Source: Caldifarciminota bacterium
GTDB taxonomy: Bacteria; Hydrothermota; Hydrothermia; B15-G9
DNA length: 25,665 bases
Assembly (NCBI GenBank): GCA_027064565.1
Contig: JAMOPK010000403.1
Span: 1-25,665, forward strand
Direction of reading: 5' to 3'
This document shows positions 1 to 7,375 of this stretch, in pieces. How positions within the stretch are numbered: the first letter of the stretch is position 1; the number at the start of each line of letters is the position of its first letter. The notes under the pieces were generated by a model. That model searched no databases. It was not told the origin of the DNA and saw only the letters and a program-made list of their open reading frames with translations. The position numbers and the translations under genes are program-made.

Positions 1-923
1 ATGACCCTTTCCACGCCGAGAGCGAACCCCACGGCAGGCGTGGGCGGGCCACCGAGTTCCTCGACAAGGCCATCGTAACGCCCGCCAGCCAGAACGGTGT
101 CCTGAGCGCCAAGCCCTTCGACCTTGAACTCAAAAACCGTGTGGGTGTAGTAGTCGAGGCCCCGAACGAGCCGGTTGTTGATGGTGTAGCTTATCCCCCA
201 CGATTCAAGGTATTTGAGCACCGTCTCGAAATGGGTTCTGGACTCCCCGGAGAGGTAGTCCAGGATGTTGGGGGCATCTTTGAGTTTCGGCGCATCGATT
301 TTGCAGTCGAGAACGCGCAACGGGTTGCGATACATGCGCCTCTGACAGTCCTCGCATAGCTGTTCCCTGCGCTCCTCAAGGTATTTCAGCAGGACTTCCC
401 GATACCGTTTCCGGTCTTCAGGCGTTCCGATGGAATTGATTTCCAGCTTCAGGTCCCTGAATCCGAACTCCTTGAGAAGCGTGGCGCCCAATTCGATGGT
501 CTCGGCATCAGCCAGCGGGTCGCCGGAACCGATGAATTCCACGCCGATCTGCCAGAATTCCCTGAGCCTGCCCTTCTGCGGCTTTTCCGCGCGAAAAACG
601 TTCTCGTAGTAAGCCAGTTTGACGGGCGGGATTAGATGGTTCTCCAGATAGGCGCGGACGACGCCGGCTGTGCCTTCGGGCCTCAGGGTCAGGCTTCGGC
701 CGCCTCGATCCTGAAAGGTATACATCTCTTTCTCGACGATGTCGGTGTTCTCGCCCACCGACCTGACAAACAGCTCCGTTGCCTCGAACGTCGGAGTGGT
801 GATAAACCCGTAGCCGTAGCGCATGAGCACCTGTCTGGCCTTCTGCCAGAGCTGGTTCCTGACTTCCGATTCTGGCGGCAGAATGTCACGTGTTCCTTTG
901 ATTCTTGTGAATTTCAATGCCAT
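1..923 (-). CDS. hisS: Histidyl-tRNA synthetase (3' part cut by window edge)
   Basis: Class II histidine-tRNA ligase, which charges tRNA-His with histidine using ATP in the cytoplasm. About 307 codons are visible, from ATG at 921-923 to the window edge. The N terminus reads MALKFTRIKGTRDILPPE, as in the family. Motif 2 (FRAEKPQKGRLREFWQIGVE) is followed by the HisRS-specific LVRGLDYYTHTVFEF, then AGGRYDGLVEELGG and the beginning of motif 3 (FALGVER). The C-terminal anticodon-binding domain lies outside the window. The start is supported by a GGAG-type ribosome site (CGGAGTG) shortly upstream and by alignment with the family N terminus. A consensus TATAAT sits 24 bp upstream, and a terminator isolates the gene from the operon before it. 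The identification is firm. Confidence 0.97.
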   Translation of the reverse strand, partial: MALKFTRIKGTRDILPPESEVRNQLWQKARQVLMRYGYGFITTPTFEATELFVRSVGENTDIVEKEMYTFQDRGGRSLTLRPEGTAGVVRAYLENHLIPPVKLAYYENVFRAEKPQKGRLREFWQIGVEFIGSGDPLADAETIELGATLLKEFGFRDLKLEINSIGTPEDRKRYREVLLKYLEERREQLCEDCQRRMYRNPLRVLDCKIDAPKLKDAPNILDYLSGESRTHFETVLKYLESWGISYTINNRLVRGLDYYTHTVFEFKVEGLGAQDTVLAGGRYDGLVEELGGPPTPAVGFALGVERV

Positions 924-946
924 GCCAATCACTCCGTTGAATCTGG

Positions 947-952
947 ATTATA
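947..952 (-). promoter_or_regulatory. Possible -10 box for hisS
   Basis: The minus strand reads TATAAT exactly, 24 bp before the hisS ATG, which would give a leader of about 17 nt. The -35 position would fall inside the GC-rich arm of the neighbouring terminator hairpin and has no good match. This is therefore a -10-only candidate, and hisS could also be read by leakage through the terminator. Confidence 0.4.
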
Positions 953-961
953 AGGCCGAAC

Positions 962-986
962 AAAAAAGGGCGGCATAACGCCGCCC
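962..986 (-). terminator. Intrinsic terminator after the 5084-1012 operon
   Basis: A perfect 7-bp inverted repeat (GGGCGGC and GCCGCCC, 5-nt loop, 968-986) is followed on the minus strand by six T residues (962-967). It lies 25 bp past the stop codon of the KOW-like gene and just before hisS, so it fits Rho-independent termination of the minus-strand operon. There is no T-tract on the plus-strand side. Confidence 0.85.
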
Positions 987-1011
987 CTGAAGTTTCGGTT
1001 GGTCGGAACGA

Positions 1012-2133
1012 TTATTCCTCGATAATCTCCACGTTGGCACGAGGCACGATCACGCGCTCGCCGTTCTCAAGCTCGACTTCCAGCACCCTGACCTTTGCCT
1101 CGGTCTCAATCTCGCGCAGCTCAGGCGGCAGAGAGACGACTTTGCCGATCTGGCCGAAGTAAGGCTCGCGGATGATCCTGATGAGGCTGCCGGGGACGAG
1201 TCCCTCGCTGAGCGATTCCTCTTCTTCTTTGATCTCCAGCGATTCGTCGGGGACGATGACCTCAGGCCTGATGACGCCAGCGCGGATCTGTGTGGCACCG
1301 TTCACCGATGCCTTTTTGCCTTCCAGGTCCTTGAGAAGCTCAAAAGTCCTGTGCGCCATCCTGAGTTTGCCGAACCCTTCTGTGATGATGAGCGTGATGC
1401 CCTTGCCCTCGTTTCCGGTGATTGCGACACCGATGTCATAGCCGAGGAAATCCTTGAGGTTGGCATCGTCGATGCCGCCCACGACGATGGCCGTTGCGCC
1501 GACCGAAACGGCCTTTTTGATGGCCTCGGATGTGACAAATGAGCCGCCGACGAGCACTTTGTTTTTGTGCTCCTCGGTGATCATATCGGCCTCAAGCACA
1601 TCGTCCGGCGAATCCACAAGCACGTGGATGTAGCCGATCCGCTCCTCGCCGATCCCGAAAATCCCCTGAATGAAGCTCGCTTTGGTCTCAACCACCACGC
1701 CTTCGTTTTCGATGACTTCGACCACCTCGCCGTCGATGTAAGCTTTGACTTCGACCGGGAGCGGCGGTTCCCTGAGGATCACCTGACCGGTGACCTTGGA
1801 GATGCTTTCGATGGTGCCATCCGTTGGCGCCTCGACGGTGGTCTTAAAAAGTCCCAAAAATCCCTTTGACTGGGCAATGGGTTCGCCCTTTTTGACAGAG
1901 TCACCGACTTTTTTAAGCATGTGTATGGGCACATCTTCCGGCGGAACGGAGAGCAGGCCGGCGACGTTAACAGGCACGACATTGCCCGGCAGCTCGGTTC
2001 TCGCAACCACGTCCTCAGCTTTGACCTTGTCGCCGACTTTTTTCAAGACCTGGCCGGGCAACGGCAGCCTTCTCTCCTTCCTGACTATGGTGGCCCTGGC
2101 AACCTTCAAGCCGGGAGTATATGCGTGAGCCAT
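1012..2133 (-). CDS. Unknown protein with lipoyl-like barrel repeats and KOW-like C terminus
   Basis: A 373-residue protein that I do not recognise as a named family. Near the N terminus, two segments resemble barrel-sandwich (lipoyl/RnfC-like) halves: LPLPGQVLKKVGDKVKAEDV, and HMLKKVGDSVKKGEPIA followed by TVEAPTDGTIESISKVTGQV. The middle part has a Gly-rich alpha/beta stretch (VSVGATAIVVGGIDDANLKD, then DIGVAITGNEGKGITLIITE). The last 60 residues (GSLIRIIREPYFGQIGKVVS) look like a KOW/SH3 barrel of the NusG type. There is no signal peptide or membrane segment, so it is probably cytoplasmic. The start is ATG at 2131-2133: AGGAGGT is 8 nt upstream of it but only 2 nt from the GTG at 2137-2139. 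It begins 2 bp after the stop of the GT117 gene, so the two are probably translationally coupled. The domain calls are by eye and tentative. Confidence 0.85.
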   Translation of the reverse strand: MAHAYTPGLKVARATIVRKERRLPLPGQVLKKVGDKVKAEDVVARTELPGNVVPVNVAGLLSVPPEDVPIHMLKKVGDSVKKGEPIAQSKGFLGLFKTTVEAPTDGTIESISKVTGQVILREPPLPVEVKAYIDGEVVEVIENEGVVVETKASFIQGIFGIGEERIGYIHVLVDSPDDVLEADMITEEHKNKVLVGGSFVTSEAIKKAVSVGATAIVVGGIDDANLKDFLGYDIGVAITGNEGKGITLIITEGFGKLRMAHRTFELLKDLEGKKASVNGATQIRAGVIRPEVIVPDESLEIKEEEESLSEGLVPGSLIRIIREPYFGQIGKVVSLPPELREIETEAKVRVLEVELENGERVIVPRANVEIIEE

Positions 2134-2135
2134 AA

Positions 2136-5084
2136 TCACTTACCTCCTATTGTGATATTCTGATTGCCCGGCGTTTGAATGGTGCTTACAGTTTCTGCCG
2201 GGGGCAAAAGAGGTTTTAAATCAGGGGCAACATTCCCGTATTGGTTTGCTTCCTTCAGGATTTCAAGCGCCCTCGCCGTGTCGCCCTGCTTGAGATAGAG
2301 TCTGGCAAGTTGATTGTGGACTTCCTTCTCCTGCGGCAGCCTGTCAACGATCATCTGGAGGTATTGCGTCGCCTGAGTCGTGTCGCCCATCGTCAGGTAG
2401 ATGTTCGCTATCTGATAGTAGAGCTGGAGCTTCTGGTTGTCCGGCAGGGTGGTGGATTGGAGAGCGGGCTTCATCAATGCGAGTGCCGAGTCGTATTCGC
2501 CGATCTCGGCGTAAAGCTGAGCCATGGTGAGGTTGATGTAAGTGATGTTTCCTTCAAGCTTTTTGCGGGTTTCCTCGGAAAGCGTGCTGATGAATTTCTG
2601 GCCGAACCAGAACTCGTCAAGGGCAAGCCTGACAAAGCTGTCTTTGAGTGCCGGGTTTATGGATGCGACATTTATTGCCCTCTGCTGATACTCGGATGCG
2701 AGGCGAAGCGCCACCGACGCATAGTTGCGGATGAGTTTCTCGTGAGTGCCATCCTTGTAGACACGAGGGTTGAAAACGCCGCGATAACGGAACACATCGG
2801 GCCATGGCGGCTTGGTGTTGCCGTATTTCTCGACGAATTCCTGAGGCCTCATGTCGCCGTGCAGGAGATGACGCGTTTTCTCCACGTTGAGGCCTTCGTA
2901 GCCGGGCGAATCAGAGACTTTATGCGTCCGAAGCCCCATCGCCATGCCTTCCATCTCAAGATACTGCTCCCAGCCGCTCATGTGGTCCCTCGAAACCGTG
3001 ATTGCGAAGTAAATCGGCGTTGAGAACTTGCCGCCTTTTGCGATAACGGAGTCGAGAAATTCCTTCTGCGATGCGAGGTAGATGCGCGGGAACTTCAGGC
3101 CGTTGGGAAGCTCGAGCACATCGTCCGTCTTGTAGCCGAGCGAAGTGGCGATCATGTCCCTGATCATGAAATCGGCGAGCATTAGGTATCCGGTGCTCGT
3201 CTGTGCCGGGTAGAGAACTGGCGGCAGCTTGTCGATCTGCTCAGGCGTGAAGCTTATGGGCGCTCCCTTGAGTTTCAGCTGCTTCACATACCAGTTGGTG
3301 TTCAAAAGCGACAGGTTGGCGATGATGACATCCTTGCGCACTCCTAACACTTCCTGATCGAACCAGAGCGGGAACGTGTCATTGTCGCCATTGGTATACA
3401 TCACGGCGCCTTTGGCAGGCGAGATGAGCATGTTGTAGGCGTAATCTTCGGCGATGTAGTTCTGCGACCTATCGACGATGGGGTAGAAATGGGAGACCTG
3501 GGCACCGAACATCACAAAGCCCAGGAGGACGCCCAGATAAGTGGTCGCTTTTGACTTGATGGCTTCATAAATCCAGATTCCGATCTCATACAGCGCCAGC
3601 CCGGCGAAAAGGGCGTTGAAGGTGAAAGCCGGAGCGTAGAAGTAATCTCTGTCCCTCACTTCGGTCATGCCTCGCGCAAGGTTGGCGGGGTTGACAGGGT
3701 GGGTGGGCGAATCTTTGAGGTTCAGGTAGATGAAAAGCCCGACGCTTCCGATGATCAGTGCTCCGCCGACGAGTATCCATGTTTTCCAGTCTTCGATCGC
3801 GGATATGACGAAGCCCACGATCCCGAGCGCCAGCATGGGGACCCAGAGCGAGGCATATTGCCAGCTGAAGTAGAGGAGGTAAACCTTGATCTGGTCGATG
3901 AGAGCTATCTTCCTCGGGAATATCTTTGCCGGCTCATACTGCTTACGCAGCAGCACGTCCATAAATGCCTTCCAGTTGGACGGCCATGCCTCGTTGATGG
4001 ACGGGTTGTGGATGGCCCGGACGATCATGAAGAACTCGACCGAGAACGCTATCACAATCAGGATCAGCGCAAACCCTTTCCAGTTTTTGTAGAGGTCAGC
4101 TCCGACATAGACACCGAGCAGCATGCTCAGCGTGCCTATGACGACTCCGAGAGCAGCACCTCTTTTGATGACCGAAAGCCCATAAAGGAAGGCCAGGATC
4201 CCAAAGATAACAAGGATTGAAGCTATAAGTTTTTTAGTGCTGCCGAAAGGATCCTTGACCTGCATGAAGTAATAACCGACCAGGACAGCGGCGGAGAGCA
4301 AACCGAGAACTATTGAGCCTCCAAGTCCCTCACCTGCAAGCGGTTTATATGTCAGCTGCGACAGGGCCACTAACAAAAACGTGGCGGCAGTTACTGCAAG
4401 GAATTCCCAATCCAGAATGAGTTTTGGATGCATGATTAGCACGAAGACGAACACCACCGGTAGAATTATCAGCGCCATGAGATGGATGCCTGAAGACAGA
4501 AACGCCACGTAAAGGGCGAACAGGATATACCTGATGGATTTCGGATCCTTGATGTTTTCCCACCAGTTGAGTATCACCCACACCACCAGCGCTATTGTGA
4601 AGACGGAAGGCGTGTAGGTTTCCGCCTCGATGGAGTTCATCCACACGGTCCGGGCGAATGCCCCAAGCAATGCCCCCACAATGCCGGCAAGATGGGGGAG
4701 TATAGCGGGAATTTCCTTCTGGTATTTTTTAGCGATGTTCCATTTCTCGATCACCTTCACGGTGATGAGATAGACAAATCCGGCAGTGAATGCGCCGCTT
4801 GTAATGGATATCAGGGTGATCCTGAGGACAGGCTCCACCGGTTCGCCTCCGGAAAGGAGCTTAAACAGGGACGCCATCGGCAACGGCAAAAGAGTCATAA
4901 ACTTGCCGAGGATCACGTAGAGAGGTGTCCCCGGCGGATGCGGAATCCCCAAGATGTAGCTTGTTGCGAGGAATTCACCCACGTCCCAGAACACCACTGT
5001 CGGTGCAGTAGTCTTGAAATACATCAGCCATGTGAAGAGGGTCACGAGTGAGAAAAAAATCACTCTCAATCTCTTTTCGCTCAT
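2136..5084 (-). CDS. DUF2723/GT117 (TMEM260-like) polytopic membrane protein with C-terminal TPRs
   Basis: A 982-residue protein of the DUF2723 family (glycosyltransferase family 117, GT-C fold), related to human TMEM260, a protein O-mannosyltransferase. The diagnostic segment lies in the first extracytoplasmic loop at residues 33-60: FWDVGEF (D34, E37) followed by LGIPHPPGTPLY (H49-P51). The acidic pair is where GT-C enzymes keep catalytic residues. A dozen or so hydrophobic segments fill residues 1-500. A soluble part follows, ending in TPR-like repeats at about 850-965 (QIANIYLTMGDTTQATQYLQ, ARLYLKQGDTARALEILKEA). Start: AAAGGAGG lies 8 nt before the ATG, behind a strong promoter. It is the first gene of a two-gene operon. 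Family membership is clear; substrate and sugar cannot be read from the sequence, and bacterial members are often annotated only as DUF2723. Confidence 0.92.
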   Translation of the reverse strand: MSEKRLRVIFFSLVTLFTWLMYFKTTAPTVVFWDVGEFLATSYILGIPHPPGTPLYVILGKFMTLLPLPMASLFKLLSGGEPVEPVLRITLISITSGAFTAGFVYLITVKVIEKWNIAKKYQKEIPAILPHLAGIVGALLGAFARTVWMNSIEAETYTPSVFTIALVVWVILNWWENIKDPKSIRYILFALYVAFLSSGIHLMALIILPVVFVFVLIMHPKLILDWEFLAVTAATFLLVALSQLTYKPLAGEGLGGSIVLGLLSAAVLVGYYFMQVKDPFGSTKKLIASILVIFGILAFLYGLSVIKRGAALGVVIGTLSMLLGVYVGADLYKNWKGFALILIVIAFSVEFFMIVRAIHNPSINEAWPSNWKAFMDVLLRKQYEPAKIFPRKIALIDQIKVYLLYFSWQYASLWVPMLALGIVGFVISAIEDWKTWILVGGALIIGSVGLFIYLNLKDSPTHPVNPANLARGMTEVRDRDYFYAPAFTFNALFAGLALYEIGIWIYEAIKSKATTYLGVLLGFVMFGAQVSHFYPIVDRSQNYIAEDYAYNMLISPAKGAVMYTNGDNDTFPLWFDQEVLGVRKDVIIANLSLLNTNWYVKQLKLKGAPISFTPEQIDKLPPVLYPAQTSTGYLMLADFMIRDMIATSLGYKTDDVLELPNGLKFPRIYLASQKEFLDSVIAKGGKFSTPIYFAITVSRDHMSGWEQYLEMEGMAMGLRTHKVSDSPGYEGLNVEKTRHLLHGDMRPQEFVEKYGNTKPPWPDVFRYRGVFNPRVYKDGTHEKLIRNYASVALRLASEYQQRAINVASINPALKDSFVRLALDEFWFGQKFISTLSEETRKKLEGNITYINLTMAQLYAEIGEYDSALALMKPALQSTTLPDNQKLQLYYQIANIYLTMGDTTQATQYLQMIVDRLPQEKEVHNQLARLYLKQGDTARALEILKEANQYGNVAPDLKPLLPPAETVSTIQTPGNQNITIGGK
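2142..2148 (-). promoter_or_regulatory. Ribosome-binding site that decides the start at 2133
   Basis: AGGAGGT on the minus strand, spaced 8 nt from ATG at 2133 and only 2 nt from the in-frame GTG at 2139. The spacing favours the ATG. The site lies inside the last codons of the upstream gene, consistent with coupled translation. Confidence 0.8.
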
Positions 5085-5111
5085 CTAACCGTCCTCCTTT
5101 TCTGTTGCCAA

Positions 5112-5141
5112 ATTATAAATCCCAACGTGAATACCTTTCAA
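5112..5141 (-). promoter_or_regulatory. Sigma70-type promoter of the GT117 operon
   Basis: On the minus strand TTGAAA (5136-5141), an 18-bp spacer and a perfect TATAAT (5112-5117). The predicted start, near 5105, leaves a leader of about 20 nt carrying AGGAGG (5093-5098) before the ATG at 5084. Confidence 0.75.
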
Positions 5142-5309
5142 TCTGTTAGGGATTATCTGATGCCCGTTCAGGATGTCGTTTCCAATGTTGTTTTTGAAAC
5201 TGGTGGAAAGGTTTAATTGAAATTCGGGACAACGGATTTCACAGCTTTTGACCGACGATTTGACGGCCGGGATGGCTGTTCCCCGCTTCAGTGGGGTGTG
5301 TGTCATAGT
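5142..5309. other. Divergent spacer, no convincing gene
   Basis: Between the GT117 promoter and the 17-bp repeats I see no supported gene. A 73-codon minus-strand ORF (5085-5306) has a low-complexity, family-less translation, covers the GT117 promoter and starts inside a hairpin-prone stretch. An imperfect hairpin CCCCGC-TTCA-GTGGGG (5281-5296) is present. The text around it (GGGATGGCTGTTCCCCGC) resembles short dispersed intergenic elements seen in many environmental genomes; that resemblance is from memory and is not checked. Confidence 0.5.
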
Positions 5310-5397
5310 TGATCGGGCGTCATAAAGGTGGGTCGAGTGTCCTTGTAGGTCGGGCGTCGTGGTGGGTCGGGCGTTTTAGTGGGTCGGGCGTCCCGCC
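5310..5397. repeat. Degenerate 17-bp tandem repeat
   Basis: Four adjacent 17-bp units (5330-5346, 5347-5363, 5364-5380, 5381-5397) share the core GGTCGGGCGT, with one A change in the first unit's core (GGTCGAGTGT). A fifth, more diverged copy starts at 5310 after a 3-bp slip. TCGGGCGT cores begin at 5313, 5350, 5367 and 5384. The last unit runs into a perfect palindrome. The array is not CRISPR-like because there are no unique spacers. Confidence 0.85.
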
Positions 5398-5401
5398 CGA
5401 C
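5383..5401. repeat. Perfect palindrome upstream of dcd promoter
   Basis: GTCGGGCG and CGCCCGAC are exact 8-bp arms around a 3-base TCC loop. It ends 13 bp before the -35 box of dcd. It could be an operator, a REP-like element or a weak bidirectional hairpin. There is no T-tract, so a classical terminator is unlikely. Confidence 0.7.
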
Positions 5402-5414
5402 ATATGGCGAATTT

Positions 5415-5443
5415 TTGACGCGTGCCACGGAACCCATTAAAAT
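5415..5443 (+). promoter_or_regulatory. Promoter of dcd, predicting a near-leaderless mRNA
   Basis: TTGACG (5415-5420), a 17-bp spacer and TAAAAT (5438-5443). The expected transcription start is about 5450, some 5 nt before ATG 5455. No Shine-Dalgarno sequence is visible before that ATG, which agrees with leaderless initiation. The GTG at 5422 would lie inside the promoter. Confidence 0.6.
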
Positions 5444-5454
5444 CCATCGCCACT

Positions 5455-6021
5455 ATGGGACTCAAGAACGATCGCTGGATCAAAGAAATGGCGGAGAAGC
5501 ATGGTATGATTGAGCCTTTTGTGCCGGAACTCGTGAGAAGGGTTGATGATACCCGTGTGATTTCCTACGGACTGTCATCCTACGGCTACGACATTCGAGT
5601 GGCGGATGAGTTCAAGATATTCACGAACGTCTTTTCCACGATTGTTGACCCCAAGGACTTCGATCCCAGGTCATTCGTGGATTTCAGAGGCAAAGAGTGC
5701 ATCATTCCACCCAATTCCTTCTGTCTCGCCAGATCCGTTGAGTATTTCAGAATACCGAGAACGACGATGGGCATCTGCATCGGCAAATCCACTTACGCGC
5801 GTTGCGGCATAATAGTCAATATCACGCCTCTTGAGCCGGAATGGGAAGGACACCTCACGATAGAGATTTCCAATACCACGCCGCTGCCGGCCAAAATTTA
5901 CGCTTTCGAGGGAATAGCACAGCTTATATTTCTTGAGGCCGATGAAATGTGCACCACGTCCTACAGGGACAGGGGCGGCAAATATCAGGCCCAGAGGGGT
6001 GTAACGCCACCGAAGGTGTGA
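5455..6021 (+). CDS. dcd: dCTP deaminase
   Basis: Deaminates dCTP to dUTP in pyrimidine deoxynucleotide synthesis, as a cytoplasmic homotrimer of the dUTPase fold. The 188-residue product matches the 180-190-residue subfamily that begins MGLKNDRWIKEMAEKHGMIE. Family landmarks are VISYGLSSYGYDIRV (35-49), the active-site segment GKSTYARCG with S112 and R116, and LTIEISNTTPLPAKIYA containing the catalytic Glu at 137. The C-terminal GKYQAQRG closes the active site in relatives. An in-frame GTG at 5422 would add 11 residues unlike the family and would start within the promoter, so ATG 5455 is chosen. It is transcribed away from the GT117 operon and probably stands alone. Whether it is monofunctional or also cleaves dUTP cannot be decided by eye. 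Confidence 0.95.
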   Translation: MGLKNDRWIKEMAEKHGMIEPFVPELVRRVDDTRVISYGLSSYGYDIRVADEFKIFTNVFSTIVDPKDFDPRSFVDFRGKECIIPPNSFCLARSVEYFRIPRTTMGICIGKSTYARCGIIVNITPLEPEWEGHLTIEISNTTPLPAKIYAFEGIAQLIFLEADEMCTTSYRDRGGKYQAQRGVTPPKV

Positions 6022-6048
6022 AACGGCGTTGCAACTTGAGGACATTGA

Positions 6049-6074
6049 GGCTTATGGACTGCGTGTAATAAGCC
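6049..6074. repeat. Inverted repeat before the pilus operon promoter
   Basis: GGCTTAT (6049-6055) and ATAAGCC (6068-6074) are perfect 7-bp arms with a 12-base loop, 20 bp upstream of the -35 box at 6095. Candidate operator or small hairpin after dcd; there is no T-tract. Confidence 0.45.
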
Positions 6075-6094
6075 ATGGACAGCAATTTGTTATC

Positions 6095-6124
6095 TTGACA
6101 CGCCTTGTGTCGTGAACTTATCAT
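6095..6124 (+). promoter_or_regulatory. Promoter of the pilus gene cluster
   Basis: TTGACA (6095-6100), an 18-bp spacer and TATCAT (6119-6124). Predicted start near 6131 with a leader of about 28 nt carrying AAGGAG (6146-6151) before ATG 6159. Confidence 0.75.
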
Positions 6125-6158
6125 AGCGGCTGGAAATATCTAAAAAAGGAGAAAAGAT

Positions 6159-6593
6159 ATGCAGGGAGTCGGTCAAAAACTTGAGCAAATACTCCGTGAA
6201 TTGGAAGATATGGTTCCTGATGTTGAAGCCATTGTTGTTGTCAACGATGAAGGCCTTACACTGGCGTCCTCCGTTCCCCTTGGACTCGATGAAGATAAAA
6301 TTGCGGCGATGGCCACGATCGCGCTTTCATTGAGCGAAAGGGCTGTCAAGGAACTCGATAAGGGCGATTGGGACCACGCAATTATTCGGGGGACGAAAGG
6401 GGTGCTTGTCGTTCATGCTCTCACAGGTTCATCGGGTGCTGTCGCGGTCCTCGCTTCCAAGGAGGCCAAGACCGGAATGATCATTTACCTTGTCAAACGG
6501 ATCGCCAAAAAGATCGTGGATGTGCTTGAAGGCAAAGATGAGGGAGGAACTTTGAGCGTGGCAGCACCTGACATCAATCTGCCGCCTCTGTAA
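6159..6593 (+). CDS. Roadblock/LC7-domain protein (MglB-like)
   Basis: A 144-residue single-domain roadblock/LC7 protein. The fold is recognisable from an N-terminal helix (LEQILRELEDMVPDVEAIVV), the strand-turn VVNDEGLTLAS (28-38), the helix with MATIALSLSERAVKEL and the strand-rich RGTKGVLVVHAL. Relatives such as MglB act as dimers that regulate small Ras-like GTPases and set cell polarity for type IV pili in Myxococcus and Thermus. It is the first gene of the pilus cluster, 11 bp before the prepilin peptidase gene, which supports a role in pilus control. No MglA-like GTPase is in the window. The tail after residue 125 (Gly/Pro-rich) is probably disordered. Family call firm; specific function inferred from context. 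Confidence 0.88.
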   Translation: MQGVGQKLEQILRELEDMVPDVEAIVVVNDEGLTLASSVPLGLDEDKIAAMATIALSLSERAVKELDKGDWDHAIIRGTKGVLVVHALTGSSGAVAVLASKEAKTGMIIYLVKRIAKKIVDVLEGKDEGGTLSVAAPDINLPPL

Positions 6594-6604
6594 AGGTTAC
6601 CCCG

Positions 6605-7360
6605 ATGGTTTGGGGATTTGTGGTCTTTTTCATTCTTGGACTTGTGTTTGGAAGTTTTGCCAACGTTCTTATCTATCGAATCCCACGGAATGAGTCCATC
6701 GTATTTCCCGGTTCACATTGTCCTGTCTGCGGACATCCCCTTTCATGGAAGGATAATATTCCGCTTCTTTCTTATATCTTCTTGAAAGGGAAGTGCCGCT
6801 ATTGTGGGGCAAAAATCTCTCCTCGATACCCGATAGTTGAGTTCTCCATGGGGCTGCTTTTTGTCTTGGGGTTCGCCATTTACGGACTCTCGGTGCAGCT
6901 TTTGTTCGTTCTTACCGCCTATTTCCTCCTTTTTGTCATATCGTGGATCGACTTTGAACACGGGGTCGTGCCCGACTCGCTCACTTTTGCTGGTGTGGCT
7001 ATTGGACTTCTGGGGCATTTCCTGTTCGACAGGAACGGGCTTTTACTTTCGTTCTCCGGCCTTGCGCTTGCCCTTGTGCTCGGATTCCTGATAAGGATCT
7101 TGGGCAGGCTGGCTTTCAAACGCGAGGCCTTCGGGGAAGGCGATATTACCACTCTTTCCGCCGTAGGTGCCTTGCTCGGGCCTGATTACGTGTTAGTTGG
7201 GTTGTTTTTAGGCTCCATACTTGGACTCATTTTTGTGATACTCGTTCTCGTTCTGAGGAAGAAAGTCTCTGAGACGGTGAAGTTTTGTCCTTTCATTGCA
7301 CTATCTGTTTTAATTTATTCCATTGTAGCTCCTTATCATAACCTGTTTTATGTATTTTAG
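6605..7360 (+). CDS. pilD: Prepilin peptidase (type IV leader peptidase)
   Basis: A membrane aspartyl protease of 251 residues that cleaves, and usually N-methylates, type IV prepilins at the inner membrane. N-terminal GSFANVLIYRIPR is the family signature. A zinc-type loop has two CxxC pairs: C39/C42 and C64/C67. The catalytic aspartates are D116 in WIDFEHGVVPD and D180 in FGEGDITT. The second motif is usually GxGDxK; here Thr replaces the Lys. About seven hydrophobic segments follow the cytoplasmic loop. The start is preceded by a weak AAAGG. Being next to pilM-Q homologues makes PilD more likely than GspO, though one enzyme can serve both systems. No pilin substrate gene lies in the window. 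Confidence 0.95.
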   Translation: MVWGFVVFFILGLVFGSFANVLIYRIPRNESIVFPGSHCPVCGHPLSWKDNIPLLSYIFLKGKCRYCGAKISPRYPIVEFSMGLLFVLGFAIYGLSVQLLFVLTAYFLLFVISWIDFEHGVVPDSLTFAGVAIGLLGHFLFDRNGLLLSFSGLALALVLGFLIRILGRLAFKREAFGEGDITTLSAVGALLGPDYVLVGLFLGSILGLIFVILVLVLRKKVSETVKFCPFIALSVLIYSIVAPYHNLFYVF

Positions 7361-7375
7361 TTCGTTGGAATTAGC

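Noticed and set aside
2134..2139. Longer start (GTG 2139) for the KOW-like gene
   Set aside because: The AGGAGGT site is only 2 nt from GTG but 8 nt from ATG 2133.
2241..3023. 260-codon plus-strand open frame
   Set aside because: It is antisense to the TPR half of the GT117 gene, has no Shine-Dalgarno and its translation shows no recognisable domain.
3699..4220. 173-codon plus-strand ORF
   Set aside because: It is a shadow of the membrane half of the GT117 gene, with no ribosome site and a charged, featureless translation.
5085..5306. 73-codon minus-strand ORF abutting the GT117 gene
   Set aside because: It covers the well-formed GT117 promoter and ribosome site, begins in a hairpin-prone repeat-like stretch and has no family resemblance.
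5310..5401. CRISPR array
   Set aside because: The units are 17 bp, directly adjacent and degenerate, with no unique spacers and no cas genes nearby.
5422..5454. GTG start that would lengthen dcd by 11 residues
   Set aside because: It lies between the -35 and -10 boxes of the dcd promoter, and the added residues do not match the family N terminus.
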